The position numbers and the translations under genes are program-made. From Microlunatus flavus (GTDB lineage: Bacteria; Actinomycetota; Actinomycetes; Propionibacteriales; Propionibacteriaceae): a stretch of DNA of 64,000 bases. Below the pieces are notes generated by a model. The model was not told where the DNA came from. It worked only from the letters and a program-made list of their open reading frames with translations, and did no database searches. Where the stretch lies: NCBI RefSeq assembly GCF_900110855.1, contig NZ_FOFA01000005.1, forward strand, positions 265,615 to 329,614, read 5' to 3'. This document shows positions 52,652-61,710 of the stretch, piece after piece. The first letter of the stretch is position 1. Every line of letters begins with the position of its first letter.

Positions 52652-55119
52652 CCGACGTCATCGACCGGGTCCACGTCTGGCGTCCGTACGTCGACCCGCC
52701 CGTCCTGACCGCCGCCATGGCAGCCGGGCCCGCCCAGGTCCCCGCCGACGAGCTGGCCGTGCTGAGCGGGTACTTGGAAGCCCTCGTTGGAGCCCGGCCG
52801 GCGCCGGTGCACGTGAACGTGGCGTTTAACGCCGCCTACTTCGGCTACGACCTCGACTCCGGCGGCTACGTCGGCGGGCCGCTGGACCTCGACGCGTTCG
52901 TCCGTGTCGAGCACCGCACGTGCACGGCCGCGCTGCCGGTCGGCGCGATGGTCGCCGTCGCCACCGGAGCCGGGCCGCTCTACGGCGAGGTCGTCTACCG
53001 CGAGGGCAACCACCCGGCGGTCGGGGCGGACGCGGCCGTGCCCGCCTGGCTGTCCGGCGCTCCCGCAGGCGCAACGGACCCCACCACCGGCAGCAGCCCC
53101 AGCGACTGTACGCACGCGGCACCTGAGGGCGCAGCGGCGGTGGCCAGCGCCGAGAGGCTGGTCCTCGACTTCGACGCGTTCATATCCGGCTTTTCCGCCA
53201 CCGAGGTCCAGCTGTCGAGGCTCCGGCGCAACGCCCGCTGGCTCGACCCGCGCGGCCACCTGCTGCTCGACGCCACCTACCCCGACGGGTCCACTACCGG
53301 GTCACCGGCTGGGTCGGAGTCGGCGCAGTACCAGCGGTTCCTGCTGACGAGCGCCTATGAGCAGGTGATGTCGGCAGCCGCGCCGTTGCCGCTGTCGACG
53401 GTGCTCGCCCCCGGCGCCGGCCCCGATGACATGGCTGACGCCCTCGCCGGGATGTTCGCGACCGTGGCCTACGTGCTGTCCCGGCTGGCGTCGGTGCGGC
53501 TGTGGGGCGCCTACGCCTTCAGCCGGGACGCGTTCGCCCGGCGGCTGGGTTCGACCGGTGCCCTGGGAGGTGAGGATCTCGCGCTGCTGGCCGGGCGCCT
53601 CGAGAGCGCGGCCGCCGCACCCCGGACGAGGAGACGTTCCGCAGCATCGGACACCACGGCGACGGCGTACACCGCGGTGGGTCCGCTGCTCGAGCTGTTC
53701 TCCGGCGCGGACGAACGTCTGCGCGGAGTCGAGTACGCCGCCGCCGTCGTCCACGCGAACACCGTTGTGGCCGACTTCGGCCGGCGCGAGTCCGACCCGG
53801 ACACCGGCCTGCTCGCCGGGGACGTGTCGTTGCGCGTCGACGACGCCTGGCAGCACGGCGGAGTGTGGCGGACGCACCGTCCCGGCGTTGCCGAGCCCGG
53901 TCTTGACGTGGCCGAGCCGCTCGGCCTCGGCTGGCGGGAGGCAACAGGCCAGGTCGAGCCCGAGGTTCCCCAAACTGAGCCGCCGACGAACCCGGAACCC
54001 GAGCCCGCACCGGAACCGGAACCGCAGCCCGAGCCTGCTCTCCAGCCAGAGCCCGCCCCCGAGCCCGCACCAGAACCTGCCCCGGAGCCGGAGCCGGACG
54101 AGCTGAACGACGAGGGCCACGTCCTCAACGTCACCGACTCGCAGGTGATGTGGACGCAGACCCTGCGCCTGGTCCACCTGACGGGGTCGTACCTGCCCGT
54201 GCCGGCCAAGGTCACCGAGCTGTGGCACAGCTCCGTCTCCGACGGCACCGAGCTGCGTCTCGCGCTGCACCACGCCGGCGCCGAACTGGAGCCGGAGGAA
54301 GCGTCGCAGGCCGTCACTGCCCGCGACGGAGCCACGACGTGGACCGTCGCCGGCGTGACATGGCCGCTCGACTTCTACCCCGCCCTACGGCTCATGTGCA
54401 CCTGGCAGCGCGGCGGGCGCGGCATCACCGCCTCCACGACCCTGCTCGACTTCCCCGTCACCGTCGACGGGCTCCTCATCGAGCACCGCTACGACGCAGC
54501 CGTCCTCACCCGCGACAACGCCGACCTCGGCCGGGGCCCCGGCAGCTGGAAGGCCACGCATTCCGGCAGCCAGGCCGAAGACGTCGCACCGACCTGGCCG
54601 GCACGGGTGCTGCGCGTCGTGCGCCAGGCCGGACGACTCGACCCCGACGGCCGCGCCACGCTCCCCCAGGCGAGGGCGATCGAGATCACCTGTGGACCGG
54701 AGGCCAGCGGCGCCGACCGCGCGGCGTGCGTGCTGGCCGTAGACGACCTGGTCTCCCAGGCGAAGCTGAGGCGTCTGCCGGCCGGGCTCGACGGCCGCCT
54801 GCGCTGGGTGAGCCCTCCCCTACCGGAAACGGTGCCGGTGACCGTGCTCGTCTACACCCCGACCGTGGTCGTCGGACCTGCCCGGAAGCCGAACGTCCCC
54901 GGCGTCCTCACGGGTCTCATTGCCGCCCGCACGCTCGACCCGCGGCTGCTCGTCGACGTCGAGGTCTCCCAGCACCTGCGAAAGCTGCAGCCAGGCCAGC
55001 AGGCCAGCCAGGCGCAGCGCGACGCCTATCGCGAGCAGCGCGAGACCTTCCACCTGAGCGGATCGTCTGACCTGCCGCCCGGATACACCTTCGTCCGCTC
55101 GTTCCGCCGCGGCAGTTGA
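52648..55119 (+). CDS. Unknown 823-residue protein with Pro-Glu linker
   Basis: No family is recognised. The N-terminal ~430 residues are mixed alpha/beta, with VHVNVAFNAAYFGYDLDSGGY, VVHANTVVADFG and an FVRVEHRT strand. Residues ~437-488 are a Pro-Glu repeat (PEPAPEPEPQPEPA type), a rigid spacer. The C-terminal ~330 residues are beta-rich, ending PPGYTFVRSFRRGS. There is no signal peptide or membrane helix, so it is cytoplasmic. The ATG overlaps the helicase stop as ATGA, so it is translationally coupled to the helicase and probably acts with it. Confidence 0.82.
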   Translation: MTDVIDRVHVWRPYVDPPVLTAAMAAGPAQVPADELAVLSGYLEALVGARPAPVHVNVAFNAAYFGYDLDSGGYVGGPLDLDAFVRVEHRTCTAALPVGAMVAVATGAGPLYGEVVYREGNHPAVGADAAVPAWLSGAPAGATDPTTGSSPSDCTHAAPEGAAAVASAERLVLDFDAFISGFSATEVQLSRLRRNARWLDPRGHLLLDATYPDGSTTGSPAGSESAQYQRFLLTSAYEQVMSAAAPLPLSTVLAPGAGPDDMADALAGMFATVAYVLSRLASVRLWGAYAFSRDAFARRLGSTGALGGEDLALLAGRLESAAAAPRTRRRSAASDTTATAYTAVGPLLELFSGADERLRGVEYAAAVVHANTVVADFGRRESDPDTGLLAGDVSLRVDDAWQHGGVWRTHRPGVAEPGLDVAEPLGLGWREATGQVEPEVPQTEPPTNPEPEPAPEPEPQPEPALQPEPAPEPAPEPAPEPEPDELNDEGHVLNVTDSQVMWTQTLRLVHLTGSYLPVPAKVTELWHSSVSDGTELRLALHHAGAELEPEEASQAVTARDGATTWTVAGVTWPLDFYPALRLMCTWQRGGRGITASTTLLDFPVTVDGLLIEHRYDAAVLTRDNADLGRGPGSWKATHSGSQAEDVAPTWPARVLRVVRQAGRLDPDGRATLPQARAIEITCGPEASGADRAACVLAVDDLVSQAKLRRLPAGLDGRLRWVSPPLPETVPVTVLVYTPTVVVGPARKPNVPGVLTGLIAARTLDPRLLVDVEVSQHLRKLQPGQQASQAQRDAYREQRETFHLSGSSDLPPGYTFVRSFRRGS
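53955..54105 (+). repeat. Pro-Glu coding repeat
   Basis: Imperfect GAGCCCGCACC(G/A)GA-type units encode alternating Pro-Glu in the middle of the unknown protein. The tract marks the boundary between its two halves. Confidence 0.75.
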
Positions 55120-55142
55120 GCGGACAGCACGGCTGCAAGCAC

Positions 55143-55162
55143 GGCCGAGGAACTTCTCGGCC
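55143..55162 (+). promoter_or_regulatory. Small hairpin in the gap between genes two and three of the run
   Basis: A 7-bp stem GGCCGAG/CTCGGCC with loop GAACTT lies 24 bases after the stop of the 823-residue protein gene. A strong AGGAGGT at 55184-55190 follows but is not near any usual start codon. The 142-base gap may therefore hold an attenuator or processing site that tunes the last gene. Confidence 0.4.
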
Positions 55163-55261
55163 GCATCCACGCAAACCGGCACCAGGAGGTAAGGTCCGGC
55201 CCAAGCGTCACACTGGCACCCCCTTCGAGCAACATGCCGATTTGGACGAGGGCCTCACCAA

Positions 55262-58200
55262 GTGCCCCAGACTTGTGGAGGTTTCTTGTCGTCTCGGGCC
55301 CATCGTGAGCACGACTGCTTGTACGGCCCCAGCGGACAGGGATACCCGCCGCGCACCGAGGAGCTGGACGGGTTCGACGACGAGGAGCAGCGCGACCTGC
55401 TGTTCAAGGAGCTCAGCGGCGCCCTCGAAGCGGTCGACCACCCGCTGGAGGCAGCAGTCGATGACCTCACGGTCGACGACATCATCGGCGCATTGCAAGC
55501 GCTGCCGATGCGCCGACGTGCAGATGTCCTTCGATCGCTCGGGCTGAGCCTGAACCCGCCGAAGGTTGGCAGGTCGCTGGCGCAGGACGTCCTCGCCCGG
55601 ATCCGCCGCGCCGGTGGCCACGACCGCCGACACGCCTGCGCCACCCTGACCTCCCCGCTGGGCGGACCCGTGCTGGGGGCTGCGTACATGGTGGGCACAT
55701 CCGAAGGCGACGCGCTCGAGAAGCGGCTGACCGCCTGGTCGCCGGCACTCCTGCGGCTCTCCGTGTGGGCGAATGGGGCGTGCAGCCCCAGCGGTGCTCG
55801 CGTGTGGGCGTGGGCCACTGCGCAGCCGTGGTTCGCGTCGCCGCGGCTCGACCCCGCGTCGATCGAACGCGTGGCAGCTGCCGCTTCAGCCTTGATTGCC
55901 GCAACACCCGAGCTCGAGTTCGGGTCCGGGACGAGCGACGCGGAGCAGGATGCCGCCGGCTCCGAGACCGAGGCCGGTGAGGTCGGTGAGAACCCCGACC
56001 AGAAGAGCCTGACGGACGACGCAGCCATTCGGAGGGCCGGGACAGAGGGGCCCAGGGACGCCGCCAACGCCCCGGCCGCGCCTGAGGTGTCCTCTACCAA
56101 GCCGCTGGCCGACACCCCTGATGCCTCCGGGGCGAATGGGGCCGAGGCGGCCCCAGGCGCCCGCGACCTGGGCCGCGACCTGGACGAGCTGGTCGAACTC
56201 GTCAGCGCCGCAGAGCGCGCAGCGCACGACGCCGCACACAACCTGGCCGGCGGCCGGGGCCCTTCGCCCGAGCACCTCGGCGCGCTGTTCAACTGCGCAG
56301 CTGGCTTCGAAGCTCTCGAATCAGCCTTCTCCGCAGCGGGTGTAGAAGTCGGCGACGCCAGCGTCGACGGCTTCCGGGCCGCCCTCGAGGACCACCGGCG
56401 CCAGTCCAACGACCTGCCGCTGCGGGAGTCTCTCGCCCGCTACGCCCAGCTCTCCGCCCCGGCCGAGCAGGACGAGCTGCGTTCCCAGCTGGGCCGTGCC
56501 GCCGCCCACGCCAAGGCCCTGCTCGACCTTCACACGTGGTCGGCGGCCGAGCGCGCCACTGCGCAGGCGCTCGCGCTGATCGTCGATCTCACCGCTGCCG
56601 ATCTGCCGGTGCTCGAGATGCTCGACATCCAGAAGCGAGCCGTCGCGGCCGACACCTCACTCGCGCTCCTTGTCATCCAGGCCTCCTCTCTGCGGGCCAC
56701 TGCGCCCACGCCGGACGCGCCAGACGCTGAGGTCGGCGCCGAGGATGCCGACCAGACGGCAGCGCCGACAACCGTTGAAGCAGTGGAGGAAACCGCACTC
56801 GCTGCCCGCGCGGGACGCGGTGACACGACCGCCGCGCCGGTTCCGCCCAAGGACATTGTCGCCGAGGTGACGGCGACGCACGTCGGGCACTTCTCTACCG
56901 AGCAGCCCACCGCTCCGTCCGACGCCGTCACCCCGCCTGCTGTGCCCAACGGGACGTTTGAGGACCAGGCTGCGCAGTCGCAGCCCGTTGGTTCCGCTGC
57001 CCCGCAGGAGCAGGAGCAGGAGGAGGAGCATTCGGACGGCCTGCGTCGGGGAAGTTTCGCCGAACACCCAGCGTTGGCGCAAATACCGGTCACACAGGCC
57101 GCGGCGGACGCTGCCGACCTGGACGAGGACTACCTGGACGAGAGCGGGTTCGACCCTGCCGACGAGGCGCTTGCCGACCTCATCTTCGACGGGCGGTACG
57201 CCCTGGCCGCAGAGCTCGCCGGCAGCGTCGGGACCGCCGAGCCGGCCCCCGCCGTGCTCACCACGAGCGCGCTGGCCGCAGCGGTCCGGACGCCTAACGG
57301 CCGCGTCGCAATGGCCATCAAGGACCAGCTGGCGGACTTGGAGACTGCCACCCTTACCGACACCGCCTCCCTGCTGCTGATCGTGCCCGCGCTGCTTCGG
57401 GTGGCCCTGGTGACCGGCGACTACACCGCTGGCGCTCGCCTGCTCGACGCGGAACCGCATCTCGAGCAGCACCTCGCCACCCTCGCGAGAGAAGTCGGCA
57501 AGCGGGCCGTCGAGGGTGCGCTCGTCCAGTCTCCTCCGCTCACGTGGGTGGCCGACCCGACTAGCAGCGGGCGGGCGATCAACGAAGCTGCCGCCGAGGC
57601 GTCCGACCAGGTCCGGGTGCGGAAGCTGCGCTACAAGCGCGCTAGCGACATTGCCAACGACTGGCTAAGCGCGGACGGCTTCATCGGCCGCGCCCTGCGG
57701 GTCGTGTCGTCTGACTCCCGTGCCAAGCTCGACATCGTCGCCGAGGCGCTGACCGTGCTCGGCGACGCGTCTGCGGTCACCCGTCAGATCGAGGCCGACG
57801 ACCGCCGACTCAGGTCCGGCAGCAGCAAGGCGATGGACGGTCCGGCCGTCGGCAACCTGATGAGCGTCGCCGCCGAGGCGATCGGGCCGCTGAGCCGATG
57901 GGCGGCCGCCGTCGAAGCGGGCCAGCGCGGGGACCGTCGTACGTCCTGGTCGACCGCTGAGGTCGCCGCCATGCGGGCGGCGGTCCAGGCTGCTGCGCCG
58001 CAGGCCATCGAGGCCCTGGGACACGTCGTTCCGGGGACCAGCCCGGTCGTCGCCGCAGCCGCTGCGGCCGCAGCCGCCTCGCTCGGCGAGACCCTGTCCC
58101 TGCTGGACGGCGGCGCAGGCCGCGACGCCTTCGAGCTAAGCGTGAGCAATGTCCTCGGGCTCGACCTGCTGCACGTCGTCGGGGTCGTCGTCGACGAGAG

Positions 58201-61200
58201 CACCGGAGCGATCAGCGTGCCCGCAGACGTCGAGCCCGGCGACCTCGCCGCCGCTGCTACGCGCTCCTGGGAGGACGCCGTCCGGCTGCACATCGACGGG
58301 GAGAACTTCGCTGCTGCGCGCCGCCTTGTCCAGGCGTCCCAGTCGCAGCTCCTGAGCGGACCGGGCGGCGCTCCCGCGCTCAGCGACGAAGTCGTCGACC
58401 TGGTCAGCGTGAGCGCTCACTCCGCCGCAGCGGACGTGGAGCAGACGCTCAACGACCTCGCGGCCGCCCTGCGCGAAGCCCGGCTGAACAACCAGATCTC
58501 CGAGGAGCAGGACGCGGAGCTGACCGCTCGCCTGGACGACGCCAGACGCGACTTGAAGAACCCGGGCGCGGTGCGCGCAATCCTCGACAGCATCAAGCAA
58601 CGGCTGCCGCACTACCGGCAGGAGGCAGCAACGCGGCTCAGGGAGAGGCTGGCAGCCACCCGGATGCAGCCTAAGGTGACAGATGCCGACGTCCAACGGG
58701 TCGCCGGCTACATCAACCGCGGAGACCTCGGTACCGCCGAGGAGCTCATCTACCTGCTGCAGACCGACGAGACGCTGCCGTCGCTGCAACCCCACGACGA
58801 GTTGCAGCGCTTCTTCCCGGCCGTGCCGGAGGCTCTACCCGCCGGCATCACCACCGCCCTCGTCGACGCCGCCCGGCGCCGCCAGGTCTTAGCGTCGTGC
58901 CCGGCGCTGGACTTCAGCAAGTTGAACGCCAACCTCGCCGAGCTCAACTCCGGGGCACTGAAGGGCTGGATGAAGCTGGGCGCGACGCCGCCGAACCAGC
59001 GCGGTCGGATCAGCGAGCACGAGCTGCTGCTGCCGGCGCTGCGCGTCATCGGGATCGAGCTGAAGAAGTTCGACCGGCTCGACTCGGCTCTCGTCCACCG
59101 CGACCGCAGATTCGTGGACGGCCGCGACGTGACCCTAAACGGCGACGCCGTGGTGCCCGCGTTCGGGTCCAACGCAGGCGATCGCCGCCGCATCCTGCTC
59201 GTCTGGGGCCAGCCGTCTGCGGAGACGCTGATGTCGTACGTGGACCAGGACCCGGCCGAAGGCCCGCTCATCGTCGCCTACTTCGGCACGATGAGCGTCC
59301 AGGTCCGCAAGGACCTCGCTGTCCGTTCGCTGCGCTCGGCGGCTCCGGTCGTCGTCCTCGACGACGCCGCCCTGGCCTACCTAGCCGCTCAGGGCGGGCG
59401 GCTCTTCCAGTCGACGATGCGGATCCTGCTCCCGTTTGCGAACGTCAACCCCTACGTCCGCCAGAAGCGCGGCCTCGTCGCAGCGGAGATGTTCTACGGC
59501 CGCGGCGACGAACGGCGTCAGGTCCTCGACAAGGACGGCACGCAGATCATCTACGGCGGCCGCGGGCTGGGCAAGTCCGCGCTGCTGCATGATGCCGCCG
59601 CCGTGTTCGAGCGGTCCGGGCCGCCGGGTGAGCGGGTCGCGATCTACATGTCGCTGGACGCGCTCGGCATCGGTACCGGCACCAGCAGCGCGTTTGGGGC
59701 GGCCGTGCTGTGGGACTCGCTGCTCCAGCACCTGGTCAACCGCGAGGTCGTGGGCGAGAAGAAGTCGGCGCGCGGCGCGCGCGCGAACCCCTACGACAAG
59801 GTTCAGGCAGCGGTGGCGGCGTGGCTGGGCGAGCACTCTTCGCGTCGGCTGCTGATCCTGCTGGATGAGTCCGACCGCTTCTTCGAGGCCGACGCCCCGA
59901 CGTTCCTCGAGACGAAACGGATCCGTGAGCTCGGGTCCAGAACACAGGACCGCGCCAAGGTCGTCTTCGCCGGTCTGCACTCGGTCCAGCGGTTCACCAA
60001 GGTGGCCGGCAACAGCCCGTTCTCCCACCTGGCGCAGCGGCCCACCGTCATCGGGCCGCTCAAGCCGCAGAACGCCCTGGACCTGCTCACCGCGCCGCTC
60101 TCGGCGCTGGGCTACACGTTCGAGGAGCCCGACCTGGTCAACCGGGTCCTGGCCAACTGCTCCTACCAACCGTTCCTGCTGCAGATGTTCGGCCACCGCC
60201 TCGTTGAACGCATGCACCAGCAGCGCAGGGTAGCTCCGCCCGGGCAATCGGGGGTGCCGTACGTGATCACGCGCGGCGACATCGAGGCCGTCGACGCGAA
60301 CGACGAGCTGCGCGAGGACATCTCGCACGCGTTCCGCGAGACGCTGTACCTCGACCCCCGGTACAACGTCATCGCCAACGTGATGGCCCGGCACGCGCAC
60401 ACCTTTGGCTTGGACGCCCGGCTGAGCGACGCCGCGATGCGAGAGGAGTGCCTCGCGTGGTGGCGGCGCGGCTTCGCGAAACTGGACGTGGAAGGGTTCC
60501 GGGCCTACCTGTCGGAGATGGTGGGCCTCGGCGTGCTGGCCCGCAACTCCGACGGGGGCGGCTGGCGGCTGCGCGGTCCTGCGGTGCTGAAGATGGTGGG
60601 TCCCGAGACCGAGGTGGAGACCCAGCTCATCGGCGCCGACAACTCTCCGCTCGACGAGTACGTGGCCCTGGAGATGCACACCCTGATGGGCGACAACGTC
60701 ACCCGTTCGCCGTTGACGGCCTCCCAAATGGACGACCTCATCGGCGACCACGCCAACCAGGTGCGTGTCGTGCTCGGGTCCACCGCCACGGCGGTGGGTG
60801 ACGCTGTCGCGGCGATAGCCGCAGCGGCCGACATCGGAAAACGGTTCACGGTGGTCCAGGTGGCGACCCGCGGCGCGTTCGACTCGGCGCTGGTCGGCGG
60901 CAGCCCCGGCGAGCGGCGGGTCGTTGTGTCCTCCCTGGCCGGGCGTGACGAGGAGGTTTGCCGGGCCGCCCTGCAGTCGGCGCTGACCCGGATCCCGGAC
61001 AGGTCCGGGGTGACCCGCTCAAGCGTCCTGGTGGCCGACACCGGCCAGCTGAAGTTCTGGCGCGAGGTCCTCGCGCAGGAGGCAGAGGTCCCGACCTTGT
61101 CGACGGTGTCGCTGCGCCGCTACGACCTCGAGTCGTTGCGCGTCTGGGCGCTCATGGCGACGAAGTTCCGTGGCAGCGGACGGGTGGAACGGCTGCTGGA

Positions 61201-61573
61201 CGTCACGGGCGGCTGGCCGTTCCTGGTCGAGCGGGCCGCCACGCAGGCTGTCAGCTCGGTCGGGGAGGCGAAGGTCATGGACCGCCTCGAGGCGTCGCTG
61301 GCCACCCCCGAAGGTGCTGCGGAGCTGGTCGCTGCGGTCGGGGTTGGAACGGACCCGGCGGTGTCACGCGTCTACGACGACCTCGTCGAGGCGCTCGCCG
61401 ACGACCCGGACGGGGCCGACCTCGTGGACCTGGAGGCCCTCGCCTCGGAGTCCGACCCCGACCCGAAGTCTGCCGTCGCCTGCCTGCTGTCACTGGGGGT
61501 GCTGAACGCGTCGGGGTCGTCGGCACGCTACCGCCTTGAGCCGGTCCTCGCGGCTGCCTGGCAACGCCGCTGA
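55262..61573 (+). CDS. Giant STAND-like P-loop ATPase
   Basis: The 2103-residue protein has a long, Ala-rich helical N-terminal two thirds with two acidic low-complexity stretches (about residues 220-310 and 480-620). An NTPase core follows: Walker A IIYGGRGLGKSALLHDA (Lys1438), Walker B LLILLDESDRFF (Asp1535), then LKPQNALDLLTAPLSALG and YQPFLLQMFGHRLVERM, typical of STAND/AAA+ proteins, and a winged-helix-like part. A Rossmann-like end domain closes it. In STAND proteins a sensor region controls an ATP switch. The GTG at 55262 has GAGGG nine bases upstream; TTG at 55286 with GGAGG is an alternative. No toxic effector domain is evident. Confidence 0.85.
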   Translation: MPQTCGGFLSSRAHREHDCLYGPSGQGYPPRTEELDGFDDEEQRDLLFKELSGALEAVDHPLEAAVDDLTVDDIIGALQALPMRRRADVLRSLGLSLNPPKVGRSLAQDVLARIRRAGGHDRRHACATLTSPLGGPVLGAAYMVGTSEGDALEKRLTAWSPALLRLSVWANGACSPSGARVWAWATAQPWFASPRLDPASIERVAAAASALIAATPELEFGSGTSDAEQDAAGSETEAGEVGENPDQKSLTDDAAIRRAGTEGPRDAANAPAAPEVSSTKPLADTPDASGANGAEAAPGARDLGRDLDELVELVSAAERAAHDAAHNLAGGRGPSPEHLGALFNCAAGFEALESAFSAAGVEVGDASVDGFRAALEDHRRQSNDLPLRESLARYAQLSAPAEQDELRSQLGRAAAHAKALLDLHTWSAAERATAQALALIVDLTAADLPVLEMLDIQKRAVAADTSLALLVIQASSLRATAPTPDAPDAEVGAEDADQTAAPTTVEAVEETALAARAGRGDTTAAPVPPKDIVAEVTATHVGHFSTEQPTAPSDAVTPPAVPNGTFEDQAAQSQPVGSAAPQEQEQEEEHSDGLRRGSFAEHPALAQIPVTQAAADAADLDEDYLDESGFDPADEALADLIFDGRYALAAELAGSVGTAEPAPAVLTTSALAAAVRTPNGRVAMAIKDQLADLETATLTDTASLLLIVPALLRVALVTGDYTAGARLLDAEPHLEQHLATLAREVGKRAVEGALVQSPPLTWVADPTSSGRAINEAAAEASDQVRVRKLRYKRASDIANDWLSADGFIGRALRVVSSDSRAKLDIVAEALTVLGDASAVTRQIEADDRRLRSGSSKAMDGPAVGNLMSVAAEAIGPLSRWAAAVEAGQRGDRRTSWSTAEVAAMRAAVQAAAPQAIEALGHVVPGTSPVVAAAAAAAAASLGETLSLLDGGAGRDAFELSVSNVLGLDLLHVVGVVVDESTGAISVPADVEPGDLAAAATRSWEDAVRLHIDGENFAAARRLVQASQSQLLSGPGGAPALSDEVVDLVSVSAHSAAADVEQTLNDLAAALREARLNNQISEEQDAELTARLDDARRDLKNPGAVRAILDSIKQRLPHYRQEAATRLRERLAATRMQPKVTDADVQRVAGYINRGDLGTAEELIYLLQTDETLPSLQPHDELQRFFPAVPEALPAGITTALVDAARRRQVLASCPALDFSKLNANLAELNSGALKGWMKLGATPPNQRGRISEHELLLPALRVIGIELKKFDRLDSALVHRDRRFVDGRDVTLNGDAVVPAFGSNAGDRRRILLVWGQPSAETLMSYVDQDPAEGPLIVAYFGTMSVQVRKDLAVRSLRSAAPVVVLDDAALAYLAAQGGRLFQSTMRILLPFANVNPYVRQKRGLVAAEMFYGRGDERRQVLDKDGTQIIYGGRGLGKSALLHDAAAVFERSGPPGERVAIYMSLDALGIGTGTSSAFGAAVLWDSLLQHLVNREVVGEKKSARGARANPYDKVQAAVAAWLGEHSSRRLLILLDESDRFFEADAPTFLETKRIRELGSRTQDRAKVVFAGLHSVQRFTKVAGNSPFSHLAQRPTVIGPLKPQNALDLLTAPLSALGYTFEEPDLVNRVLANCSYQPFLLQMFGHRLVERMHQQRRVAPPGQSGVPYVITRGDIEAVDANDELREDISHAFRETLYLDPRYNVIANVMARHAHTFGLDARLSDAAMREECLAWWRRGFAKLDVEGFRAYLSEMVGLGVLARNSDGGGWRLRGPAVLKMVGPETEVETQLIGADNSPLDEYVALEMHTLMGDNVTRSPLTASQMDDLIGDHANQVRVVLGSTATAVGDAVAAIAAAADIGKRFTVVQVATRGAFDSALVGGSPGERRVVVSSLAGRDEEVCRAALQSALTRIPDRSGVTRSSVLVADTGQLKFWREVLAQEAEVPTLSTVSLRRYDLESLRVWALMATKFRGSGRVERLLDVTGGWPFLVERAATQAVSSVGEAKVMDRLEASLATPEGAAELVAAVGVGTDPAVSRVYDDLVEALADDPDGADLVDLEALASESDPDPKSAVACLLSLGVLNASGSSARYRLEPVLAAAWQRR

Positions 61574-61710
61574 CCCCAACAGCCGCCGCGCTCAGCGAGC
61601 GTGGTGGGTGTCAGGCTGCGGGCGCGCGAGGGCGTCACCAGGTCTTCGTGCTGGACGAGTTCGGCCGGTCGCTGCCCCAGTGCGGTCGCACGCAACCAAA
61701 CATCAGAACC

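Noticed and set aside
46388..61573. DISARM, BREX, Zorya or Dpd assignment for the three-gene run
   Set aside because: No DUF1998, PLD, methyltransferase, PglZ, MotAB-like or DpdA gene is present in the region.
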